This document shows positions 1-7,859 of a stretch of 64,000 nt of DNA, in pieces. The first letter of the stretch is position 1; every line of letters starts with the position of its first letter. The DNA is taken from the NCBI GenBank assembly GCA_030429495.1, contig JAUIFH010000001.1:62001-126000 (forward strand), read 5' to 3'. Source of the stretch: Alphaproteobacteria bacterium. Lineage in GTDB: Bacteria; Pseudomonadota; Alphaproteobacteria; Rhodobacterales; Rhodobacteraceae. Both the position numbers and the translations under genes were made by a program. The notes under the pieces were generated by a model, which ran no database searches, was not told the DNA's origin, and saw only the letters and a list, made by a program, of their open reading frames with translations.

Positions 1-2
1 TC

Positions 3-968
3 ACGCTCGTCGCGTTCTTTCACCGCCCGCTTCAGGTTTCCGACGGAACCCTGATTGAGGTGCCAGCTGTGTTCGGCTTCGGCTTCTGGCTCGCCATCGT
101 GACGGGGGTGGTGTTCCTCGGCCTCTACGCGCGTCGTGTCGCATCGGAAATCCGGTCGATGGGCGAGGCACTGCTGGCGACTCAGATGGCGCTCGCGCGC
201 GAACAGAAGCTGACCGACCTAGGCGGTGTCGTAGCCGCGGCGGCGCACGAACTTGGAACACCGCTTGCCACGATCAAACTTGCCAGCGCCGAGCTCGCCG
301 ACGAACTCGACGACCGGCCCGACCTGCGCGACGACGCGCAGTTGATCCGACAGCAGGCAGACCGGTGCAGGGAAATCCTCCGTTCCATGGGCAAGGCCGG
401 AAAGGATGACCTGCATCTGCGGACCGCGCCGCTATCGGCGATCATCCGGGAAGCGGCAGAGCCGCATCTCGACCGCGGGAAGGTGCTGCATTTCGATCTC
501 GGCGACATGCCCGGTGCGCCAATACCGCAGCCGGTATTTCCGCGCCGGCCCGAGATCATTCACGGCCTGCGCAACCTGATCCAGAATGCCGTGGATTTCG
601 CTGACGGCAATGTCTGGATCGACGCGAGCTGGAATCCTGATTTTGTGCATCTGCGGATCGCGGACGATGGCGCGGGCTTTCCGCTGCACCTGATGGGCCG
701 GATCGGTGACCCGCTGTTGCGGCGGCGGCGTGAGGATGCTCGGCGACGGCCGGGCTATGACGGGATGGGCCTTGGTCTGTTCATCGCCAAGACACTTCTT
801 GAGCGCACCGGCGCACGCCTGACATTCTCCAACGGTGCGGACCCGTTCCTTGCCGAAGACGAGCATCCGAAAAGATCGGGCGCGCTGGTGGAGGTCGCGT
901 GGCCACGGCACCGGATAGAGGCGGCACGGGGCGGAGGACTTGGAGAAAACCGCCCGATCACACGTTGA
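3..968 (+). CDS. regB: Redox sensor histidine kinase RegB/PrrB, 5' end missing
   Basis: C-terminal part of a membrane histidine kinase; the reading frame is open to the left edge, so the membrane-spanning N terminus is off the window. Visible are a last hydrophobic segment (around FGFWLAIVTGVVFLG), the phospho-acceptor box AAAHELGTPLATI, a cysteine in DRCREILRSMGKAGKDD, the N box (LRNLIQNAVDFA) and glycine boxes (DDGAGF, GMGLGLFIAKTL). In characterised RegB/PrrB proteins this linker cysteine is redox-active, and the kinase switches photosynthesis, respiration and fixation genes through RegA/PrrA. No RegA gene is inside the window. Family call is strong; the redox role is carried over from relatives. 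Confidence 0.9.
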   Translation, partial: TLVAFFHRPLQVSDGTLIEVPAVFGFGFWLAIVTGVVFLGLYARRVASEIRSMGEALLATQMALAREQKLTDLGGVVAAAAHELGTPLATIKLASAELADELDDRPDLRDDAQLIRQQADRCREILRSMGKAGKDDLHLRTAPLSAIIREAAEPHLDRGKVLHFDLGDMPGAPIPQPVFPRRPEIIHGLRNLIQNAVDFADGNVWIDASWNPDFVHLRIADDGAGFPLHLMGRIGDPLLRRRREDARRRPGYDGMGLGLFIAKTLLERTGARLTFSNGADPFLAEDEHPKRSGALVEVAWPRHRIEAARGGGLGENRPITR

Positions 969-1002
969 CCGCTTGCCACGAATTCGCCCAAAGGTTGATA
1001 CG

Positions 1003-1018
1003 TTAACGATCCATTAAC
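1003..1018 (+). promoter_or_regulatory. Exact CtrA-binding box
   Basis: TTAA, seven bases, then TTAAC, which is the full CtrA consensus of alphaproteobacteria. It is the only TTAA-N7-TTAA arrangement I found in the window, and lies about 60 bases upstream of the divL-like start. A weak TTGATA hexamer sits just before it at 995-1000. Binding is inferred. Confidence 0.6.
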
Positions 1019-1076
1019 CCAATACCCGACTCCATAGGCACAAGGGGCACAGACTCCAGACGGAGACGGGTTTGAC

Positions 1077-2663
1077 ATGTTTTATCCATTGACGCTCGCG
1101 GCGGGTGTCGTCGCGTCCTCGATTGCGGCGGCGGTTTGCGCGCTGCTGATTTTGTCCCTGTTCCCCGGGGGCAAGAAATCAAAAGGCGGAACAGGTTTGT
1201 CCGCGCCCCTTGAGCAAGCGATTTTTCTGTTTGAAGATCATGATCTTGTTGACGCCACCGGCCCGGCGCGGGCGCTACTTAGCACACTTCCGGGATCGGG
1301 TTCTGACTGGAACCGCCTGTCTGCCTATCTTTCGCAGCGAATCGACGATTTCGAGGCCGAGATCGGAAACCTTGCGCGCCTCGGCGAACTGGAACTTTCG
1401 GGGCGGGAAGGATCGTCGATCAGGGTCCGCGGGGAATGGCTTGGCCAGAGGGCGCGGCTGACGGTGATCGATATGGAGGCGGAAGGACAGGCCGTGCTCA
1501 TGGATGCGCTAAGCCTGCGTGCCCAGAACGAGGAACTGGCCGCCTTGCGCGAAACGTTGGGGGCGGCACCTATCCCCGTCTGGCGGGAGAACGCGGAAGG
1601 TTCGGTCGTCTGGGCCAATGATTGCTACCTCGACCGCGCGGCGGAACACGGCGATATCGGCCGGGATGACATGACATGGCCCGTTCCCACGATCTTCCCG
1701 GTGCAGGCCTCCGCGACGGCATCGCGGCGAAGGGTGTTGCCCCAGACGGCGGGCCGCGCCGAACGCTGGTACGAATGCCATAGCCACTCCTCAGGCGCCG
1801 AAAGCCTGAACTACGCGCTGCCGGCGGACGCATTGGTCAAGGCCGAGACCACGCTGCGGGAGTTCGTGCAGACACTCTCGAAAACATTCGCGCATCTGCC
1901 GATCGGCCTCGCGATCTTCGATCGGCAGAGACAGCTGGCCCTGTTCAATCCGGCGCTTGTTGACCTCACGTCCCTCGGTGCCGAATTCCTGTCGACCCGC
2001 CCTACGCTGTTTTCCTTTCTCGACGGGCTCCGTGAAGCGCGGGTGATCCCCGAACAGAAGGACTACCCGAGCTGGCGAGCGAAAATGGCGGCTTTGGAGC
2101 AGGCGGCCGCCTCAGGTCTTTACGAAGAAACATGGTCGCTTCCCTCGGGCCAGACCTACAAGGTGACGGGGCGGCCGCACCCGGACGGTGCGGTCGCCTT
2201 CCTGGTCGAGGATATCAGCGCCGAAATCACCCTCACCCGGCACTTTCGCTCAGAGATCGCACTTGGCCAGGCCGTCGTTGACACCTTGCCGGAGGCAATC
2301 GCCGTATACTCGTCGGCTGGCGACCTCATCCTTTCGAATGACGCCTATGATCGGCTTTGGGGCGTGGAGTCTGGGATCACGCTTGGCACAGTGACCATCG
2401 CCGACTCGCTCCGCCTCTGGCGCGAAATGACGAAGCCGAATCCTGTTTGGGGCGAGCTGCGGGACTTCGCTTGCATGATAGACGAACGCGCCGAATGGGA
2501 TGCCGACGTTACGCTCCTCACCGGCGAGATTCTGACCTGCCGGACCGCACCGTTGCCAGGCGGCGCCACACTGGTCGGGTTCCGTCAGCAATCGCGGCGA
2601 CCAGCGTCGGGCGTCGGGCCGGAGGAGACGCCAAGAACCGTGCCCGCCGAAGCGCGGGTTTGA
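1077..2663 (+). CDS. divL: DivL-like PAS domain protein without kinase domain
   Basis: A 528-residue protein with one N-terminal membrane segment (about residues 3-30), a middle region with a degenerate PAS-like stretch (about 155-225), and two clearer PAS units (about 275-385 and 395-505). No histidine-kinase dimerisation or ATP-binding motif follows. Caulobacter DivL is longer and has a kinase-like C terminus, but Rhodobacter DivL is described as a PAS-domain protein acting on the CckA-ChpT-CtrA relay. The position just before tsaE and the exact CtrA box upstream both fit DivL. The name is an inference from size, domains and context; a generic PAS signalling protein is the alternative. Confidence 0.6.
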   Translation: MFYPLTLAAGVVASSIAAAVCALLILSLFPGGKKSKGGTGLSAPLEQAIFLFEDHDLVDATGPARALLSTLPGSGSDWNRLSAYLSQRIDDFEAEIGNLARLGELELSGREGSSIRVRGEWLGQRARLTVIDMEAEGQAVLMDALSLRAQNEELAALRETLGAAPIPVWRENAEGSVVWANDCYLDRAAEHGDIGRDDMTWPVPTIFPVQASATASRRRVLPQTAGRAERWYECHSHSSGAESLNYALPADALVKAETTLREFVQTLSKTFAHLPIGLAIFDRQRQLALFNPALVDLTSLGAEFLSTRPTLFSFLDGLREARVIPEQKDYPSWRAKMAALEQAAASGLYEETWSLPSGQTYKVTGRPHPDGAVAFLVEDISAEITLTRHFRSEIALGQAVVDTLPEAIAVYSSAGDLILSNDAYDRLWGVESGITLGTVTIADSLRLWREMTKPNPVWGELRDFACMIDERAEWDADVTLLTGEILTCRTAPLPGGATLVGFRQQSRRPASGVGPEETPRTVPAEARV

Positions 2664-2716
2664 CGCGGCGGTGCATTCGCCTTGCGGGTCGGGCGGCGAG
2701 CGGTAAAAGTCGCCGC

Positions 2717-3238
2717 ATGGACCAAGCCGCCAGCACCGCAACCGAGGTCAGGATCGACCTTCAGACGCCCGAAGCGACAGCCGCGCTCGCCCGCTGGTTC
2801 GCACCGCGCCTGCTGCCTGGCGATGTCCTGCTGATCGCAGGCCAGATCGGCGCCGGCAAATCGCATTTCTGCCGCAGCCTGATACAGGACCGCCTCGCGG
2901 CCGAAGGGCGGATGGAGGATGTACCGTCCCCGACTTATACGCTGGTGCAGGTCTACGATACCAACGGCGGCGAAATCTGGCATTCGGATCTCTACCGCCT
3001 GACTTCGCCCGACGAAGCAATTGAACTTGGGCTGGAAGACGCATTCGACCAGGCCATCTGCCTTGTCGAATGGCCGGACCGGCTCGGCCCACTACAGCCT
3101 GAAAAGGCTCTGCTCCTGCATTTTTCGGCGTGCTCCGACGGTGACGCACGCGTGCTTGCCGTGTCTGGAAGGGCGCCGCGCTGGGCATCCCTTCTTGGTG
3201 ACCTGCGGCAGGATTGGGCTGCCGATGACCGGTCGTGA
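2717..3238 (+). CDS. tsaE: tRNA t6A37 synthesis ATPase TsaE
   Basis: A 173-residue P-loop protein with GQIGAGKS at residues 42-49, the family signature SPTYTLVQ, and HSDLYRL followed by LVEWPDR near the C terminus, all typical of TsaE (YjeE). TsaE works with TsaB and TsaD to put the threonylcarbamoyl group on A37 of ANN-reading tRNAs. The ATG at 2717 is chosen because it begins the conserved protein; the frame is open further upstream but that part has no family similarity. Its end overlaps the amgK start by 14 bases, so the two are probably co-translated. Confidence 0.93.
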   Translation: MDQAASTATEVRIDLQTPEATAALARWFAPRLLPGDVLLIAGQIGAGKSHFCRSLIQDRLAAEGRMEDVPSPTYTLVQVYDTNGGEIWHSDLYRLTSPDEAIELGLEDAFDQAICLVEWPDRLGPLQPEKALLLHFSACSDGDARVLAVSGRAPRWASLLGDLRQDWAADDRS

Positions 3239-4244
3239 GGCCCTTGCCAGGCAGTTTTTGAGCGGCGCAGGATGGGGTGCCGCAGAGCGTCGTCCACTGG
3301 CGGGCGATGCGTCTGCAAGGCGTTACGAGAGGCTCGCGCTCGAAACCAGCCGAGCCGTTCTGATGGATGCCCCGCCAGACCGTGGCGAAAGCACCGAACG
3401 CTTCAGCCGCATGGCTGGATGGCTGCTCGACCACGGATATTCCGCGCCGAGGATCATGGCCGAGGATCGCGATGCCGGGTTCCTGTTGCTGGAGGATCTC
3501 GGCGACGCCTTGTTCGCACGCCTCATTGCCGGCGACGCGGCGCGGGAGGGGCCGCTCTATGCGTCGGCGATCGATTTTCTGGTCGACCTGCACAGCCACC
3601 CGCCGGCCCCTTTCCTTACACCTCTCGACGGGCCGGCACTTGCCGACCTCGTGTCGCTCACACCGCTCTGGTATCTTCGCGGGATTGGCGCCGCCCAAGG
3701 TGCCGAGGCCAACGCAATCGCCGGAATTGTCGCGGGTCTTTACGCGATGCATGCAGACTGCCGGACGGTCACCGCTCTGCGCGACTTCCACGCGGAGAAC
3801 CTGATCTGGCTGCCCGACCGCGACGGTGTTGCCCAGGTCGGCCTTCTCGACTTCCAGGACGCCGTGGCGGCGCATCCTGCCTACGATCTCGTCTCGCTGC
3901 TTCAGGACGCTCGGCGCGATGTATCTCCGGCGACCGAGGGCCGGGCGGTTGCACGTTATATTGCCGCCTCCGGAGCCACGGAGACCGCATTCGGGCCAAT
4001 CTACGCACTGCTCGGCGCCCAGCGCGCGTTGCGCATCCTTGGCGTGTTCGCCCGGCTCACCATGCATTTCGGCAAGCCGGCCTATCTGGACTACATGCCG
4101 CGGGTCTGGCGTTATCTGGAACGCAACCTCGCCCATCCCTCACTGGCGGACCTCGACCGCGCGGTGCGGGCCGGACTGCCGGAACCCACGCCCGAACGGG
4201 TACAAAGGATCAAGGATCAATGCGGCCAATACCCGACTCCCTGA
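3225..4244 (+). CDS. amgK: Cell-wall sugar kinase AmgK
   Basis: A 339-residue aminoglycoside-phosphotransferase-fold kinase. RDFHAENLIW (about residues 187-196) gives the catalytic loop and GLLDFQDAV the metal-binding DFG-like motif. AmgK phosphorylates N-acetylmuramate (and N-acetylglucosamine) at the anomeric carbon in the recycling route that bypasses MurA. The assignment rests on the fold plus the immediately overlapping murU gene, the usual pair. The ATG at 3225 lies inside the end of tsaE. The substrate was not tested here. Confidence 0.85.
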   Translation: MTGREALARQFLSGAGWGAAERRPLAGDASARRYERLALETSRAVLMDAPPDRGESTERFSRMAGWLLDHGYSAPRIMAEDRDAGFLLLEDLGDALFARLIAGDAAREGPLYASAIDFLVDLHSHPPAPFLTPLDGPALADLVSLTPLWYLRGIGAAQGAEANAIAGIVAGLYAMHADCRTVTALRDFHAENLIWLPDRDGVAQVGLLDFQDAVAAHPAYDLVSLLQDARRDVSPATEGRAVARYIAASGATETAFGPIYALLGAQRALRILGVFARLTMHFGKPAYLDYMPRVWRYLERNLAHPSLADLDRAVRAGLPEPTPERVQRIKDQCGQYPTP

Positions 4245-4918
4245 TGCTCTTCGCCGCTGGCCTCGGCACGCGGATGGGTGCGCTGACGGCGGATCGGCCG
4301 AAACCCCTGATCCACGTCGGGGGGCAGGCGCTGATCGACCACGCGCTCGCGCAGGTTGACGGTGCTGGTGTCGGGCGGATCGTCGTCAACCTCCACTACC
4401 GGCCCGAACAGATTCGGGCGCACCTGACCACCCGCCCGGAAACGCTTTTTTCGGACGAAACAGAGACTATTCTTGAGACCGGCGGCGGACTGCGGCAGGC
4501 GCTTCCCGAGCTCGGAACAGGCCCCGTCTTCACCCTGAACACGGACGCAGTCTGGACCGGAGTGAATGCCCTGTCTCAACTTCGCGACGCGTGGGACCCG
4601 GAGCGAATGGACGCTCTGCTGCTCCTCGTTCCACAGGCCGGCGCCACCGGCCATACCGGGGCCGGTGATTTCGACATGGACACTTCCGGCCGGCTTCGGC
4701 GCGGCCGCGATTTCGTCTATTCCGGCGCACAGATCATCACGACCGGCAGGCTGGCGGCCGTTTCCGACAGGGTATTTTCCATCAATCCCGTCTGGGACGA
4801 AATGCTTGCCGACGGTCGGCTCTACGGCTGCGTTCACGACGGCGGCTGGTGCGATGTCGGCCGACCCGAGTCGATCCCGCTGGCCGAAGCATTGCTGCGC
4901 GGGGCGGGCGATGTCTGA
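4220..4918 (+). CDS. murU: N-acetylmuramate-1-phosphate uridylyltransferase MurU
   Basis: A 232-residue nucleotidyltransferase with the sugar-nucleotide signature GLGTRMGALTADRPKPL at about residues 14-30, and NTDAVW as the metal-binding aspartate region. MurU turns MurNAc-1-phosphate into UDP-MurNAc, the second step after AmgK. It overlaps amgK by 25 bases and addB by 8, which argues for one transcript. With mltA elsewhere in the window, it points to an active peptidoglycan recycling route; this route is known to give intrinsic fosfomycin tolerance in other species. Confidence 0.86.
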   Translation: MRPIPDSLMLFAAGLGTRMGALTADRPKPLIHVGGQALIDHALAQVDGAGVGRIVVNLHYRPEQIRAHLTTRPETLFSDETETILETGGGLRQALPELGTGPVFTLNTDAVWTGVNALSQLRDAWDPERMDALLLLVPQAGATGHTGAGDFDMDTSGRLRRGRDFVYSGAQIITTGRLAAVSDRVFSINPVWDEMLADGRLYGCVHDGGWCDVGRPESIPLAEALLRGAGDV

Positions 4919-7859
4919 GAACGAGGCAGCACCGCGCGTCTACGCGCTGCCGCCCGGCGCGGATTTCCCTGCGCTGTTTGTCGAAGGCCTGATCGCGCGA
5001 ATATCCGGCCAATCGCCCGAAGTCACCGCCCGAACGACCGTATTCGTCAATACGACGCGGATGCTGCGCCGGATTCGGGAGGCGTTCGACGGCCACGGCG
5101 CGCGCATTCTGCCACGCCTGCGGCTGATTACCGACCTTGGCAACGACCCTTTGGGCAGGTTGCCGCCAGCAGTCACCGCGCTGCGGCGTCGCCTTGAACT
5201 GTCGCGGCTGGTCGCGGGCCTCGCGCAATCGCGCCACGACTTCGCCGCCGGAACCGCTGTCTTCGACCTTGCCGACAGCCTCGCGCGACTTCTTGAAGAG
5301 ATGACGGGCGAGGGTGTTCCGTTCGAGGCGCTGGAATCCCCCGATCTCGCCGAAGATCACGCCGAACACTGGGCGCTCAGCCTGAAGTTCATCCGCATTG
5401 TCGCGCGCTACCAGGATGCGGAGGCCGCCCCGGACAAGGAGGCCCGGCAACGGCGCGTGATCGACGCTCTGGTGCAGTCTTGGCGGGAGACGCCGCCAGC
5501 CGATCCGGTGATCGTTGCAGGCTCCACCGGATCGCGCGGCGCGACGCAGCTTTTCTTGCAAGCGGTCGCGAAACTGCCGCAGGGCGCGGTCGTGCTGCCC
5601 GGGTTTGACTTCGACATGCCTGAATCGGCCTGGGACAGTCTCTATTCCGGCCGAACTCCGGGCGAGGATCATCCGCAGTTCCGGTTTCTCAAGCTCTCGC
5701 AGGGCCTCGGCATCAAACCATCGGCAATCCGGTCATGGTGCGGTACGGCTGCGCCCGACCCGGCGCGGAACCGGCTTCTGTCACTCGCGCTGCGCCCTGC
5801 GCCCGTAACCGACCGCTGGACGGCCGAAGGCGCGGCGCTTGGCGCACTCGGGCCCGCAACGGAAGGGCTTTCGCTGATAGAGGCACCGTCCGAACGAGCG
5901 GAGGCCCTTTCGATCGCGTTGCGCATCCGCAAGGCGGTAGAGGACGGCCGGAGGACCGCGCTCATCACGCCCGATCGGACACTGGCCCGCCGCGTCACCG
6001 TGGCGCTCGACCGTTGGGGCATCCGGCCAGATGACAGTGCGGGTCAGCCGCTGTCGCAGACCGCGCCCGGGCGGTTCCTTCGCCATGTCGCGGCACTGTT
6101 CGGTCGTCAGCTGTCGGCGGAAGCGCTTCTTATCCTTCTCAAGCATCCGCTGACCGCGACCGGCGCGGGCGATCGCGGCAATCACCTGCGATTTTCGCGC
6201 GACCTAGAACTGTCCCTCCGGCGCAAGGGCCCCCCGTTCCCCTCTGGCGATGATCTGCGGTCATGGGCGGCGGCTTCGCGCGAGGCGCCGCGGATCGAAT
6301 GGGCCGAGTGGCTTGCCGGCGCTTTGGGTGCGGTCCCTGAAGATACGGAACTGCCGATTTTGGCCAGAGTAGAGACGCATCTAACGGTGGCAGAGGCACT
6401 CGCTGCCGGACCGGGCGGTCGCGTGGAAGACAGCGAACTCTGGCGAGAAGAGGCCGGGCGGCTGGCGATGCAGGCGATGCAGGAACTGCGCCGGGAAGCG
6501 GACGCCGGCGCGGACATGAGGGCGACGGACTACGCCGATCTCGTCACGGGGGTCCTGCGCCCCAAAAGCGTCCGTCGGAGCGAGGGCGCGCATCCGCTGG
6601 TCGCGATCTGGGGAACGCTTGAAGCGCGGGTTCAGGGCGCCGACCTTGTTATCGCCGCCGGGCTCAACGATGGAATCTGGCCAGCATTGCCCGCACCCGA
6701 TCCCTGGCTTTCGCGAGAGATGCGACTCAAGGCGGGCTTGCTGCTGCCCGAACGCCAGGTTGGCCTGTCGGCGCATGATTTCCAGCAGGCGGCCGGTGCG
6801 CCTGAGGTCGTGTTGTCGCGTGCGATCCGCGACGCGGAGGCCGAGACCGTTCCCTCACGCTGGCTTGCACGGATCACGAACCTGCTCCACGGGCTTCCGG
6901 ACCAGGGCGGACAGGAGGCGCTTGCAGCGATGCGCGCGCGCGGACAGGCGTGGCTGGACCTCGCCGCCGCGTTCGAGGAACCCGCGAACCGTGTGCCGCT
7001 GGCACATCGCCCGGCGCCGCGCCCCCCGGTGGGGGTCCGGCCACGCACGCTTGCCGTCACCGGGATCGAACGGCTGATCCGCGACCCCTACGCGATCTAT
7101 GCGCGGACCATCCTGCGTCTGAAGCCGCTCGACCCGCTCAGGCCAGAGCCGGACGCGCGGCTGCGCGGCAAGGTTCTTCACAAACTGGTTGAGACTTTCA
7201 TCCGCGAACGGCCTGAGGGGGAAAGCGAGGCCGGCGCGCGCGACCGGTTGCTTCACCTCGCCGAGTGCGTCCTTGGCGAGGAGATCCCCTGGCCGAGCGC
7301 GCAGCGGATATGGCTTGCCCGGCTCGGTCGGATCGCGGACAGCTTCGTCGCCGCGGAAAGCGGCCGACAAGCGGCGGGACAACCTGTCATCATGGAGAAA
7401 ACTGGCTCTGTTTCGCTGCAAAACGGCGCATTCACGCTGACTGCGCGACCTGACCGGATCGACCTTCTCGATGACGGGTCAGTTCATATCTACGACTACA
7501 AGACCGGAACGCCACCCAGCCGCGACAAGCAGAAGGCGTTTGAAAAGCAGCTTATTCTCGAGGCGGCGATGGCGGAACGCGGCGGGTTCGCAGAGCTTGG
7601 TCCGCGGGTCGTGGCGGGAACAACCTACATTCACCTCGGCGGTGACGGTGGCGAAAAACCGGGGGCCACGGACGAAGTCGACCTTGGCGAGGAATGGGAC
7701 CGCCTCGGCAAGCTCATCGCGGCCTACTTCCAGCACGAGACCGGCTATTCCTCGCGCCGGGCGGTGTTCGAGACGCGGCGGGACGGCGATTTCGACCACC
7801 TGGCGCGGTTCGGCGAATGGCAGATGAGTGATACGCCGAAGCCGGAGGATGTCGGATGA
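4911..7859 (+). CDS. addB: Double-strand break repair protein AddB
   Basis: A 982-residue AddB of the alphaproteobacterial type. The N terminus is a degenerate helicase-like region; the C terminus holds a RecB-type nuclease domain with GKVLHKLVE, RPDRIDLL and YDYKTG. It pairs with AddA to resect double-strand ends for RecA loading. I see only one cysteine near the nuclease domain, so the iron-sulfur cluster of Firmicutes AddB is not evident. The start at 4911 (MSENEAAP) overlaps the end of murU by 8 bases, and the open frame upstream of it is murU in another frame. The stop overlaps addA. Confidence 0.93.
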   Translation: MSENEAAPRVYALPPGADFPALFVEGLIARISGQSPEVTARTTVFVNTTRMLRRIREAFDGHGARILPRLRLITDLGNDPLGRLPPAVTALRRRLELSRLVAGLAQSRHDFAAGTAVFDLADSLARLLEEMTGEGVPFEALESPDLAEDHAEHWALSLKFIRIVARYQDAEAAPDKEARQRRVIDALVQSWRETPPADPVIVAGSTGSRGATQLFLQAVAKLPQGAVVLPGFDFDMPESAWDSLYSGRTPGEDHPQFRFLKLSQGLGIKPSAIRSWCGTAAPDPARNRLLSLALRPAPVTDRWTAEGAALGALGPATEGLSLIEAPSERAEALSIALRIRKAVEDGRRTALITPDRTLARRVTVALDRWGIRPDDSAGQPLSQTAPGRFLRHVAALFGRQLSAEALLILLKHPLTATGAGDRGNHLRFSRDLELSLRRKGPPFPSGDDLRSWAAASREAPRIEWAEWLAGALGAVPEDTELPILARVETHLTVAEALAAGPGGRVEDSELWREEAGRLAMQAMQELRREADAGADMRATDYADLVTGVLRPKSVRRSEGAHPLVAIWGTLEARVQGADLVIAAGLNDGIWPALPAPDPWLSREMRLKAGLLLPERQVGLSAHDFQQAAGAPEVVLSRAIRDAEAETVPSRWLARITNLLHGLPDQGGQEALAAMRARGQAWLDLAAAFEEPANRVPLAHRPAPRPPVGVRPRTLAVTGIERLIRDPYAIYARTILRLKPLDPLRPEPDARLRGKVLHKLVETFIRERPEGESEAGARDRLLHLAECVLGEEIPWPSAQRIWLARLGRIADSFVAAESGRQAAGQPVIMEKTGSVSLQNGAFTLTARPDRIDLLDDGSVHIYDYKTGTPPSRDKQKAFEKQLILEAAMAERGGFAELGPRVVAGTTYIHLGGDGGEKPGATDEVDLGEEWDRLGKLIAAYFQHETGYSSRRAVFETRRDGDFDHLARFGEWQMSDTPKPEDVG

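Noticed and set aside
2748-4136. A 462-codon minus-strand open frame opposite tsaE and amgK
   Set aside because: No conserved motif, and both sense genes are well supported.
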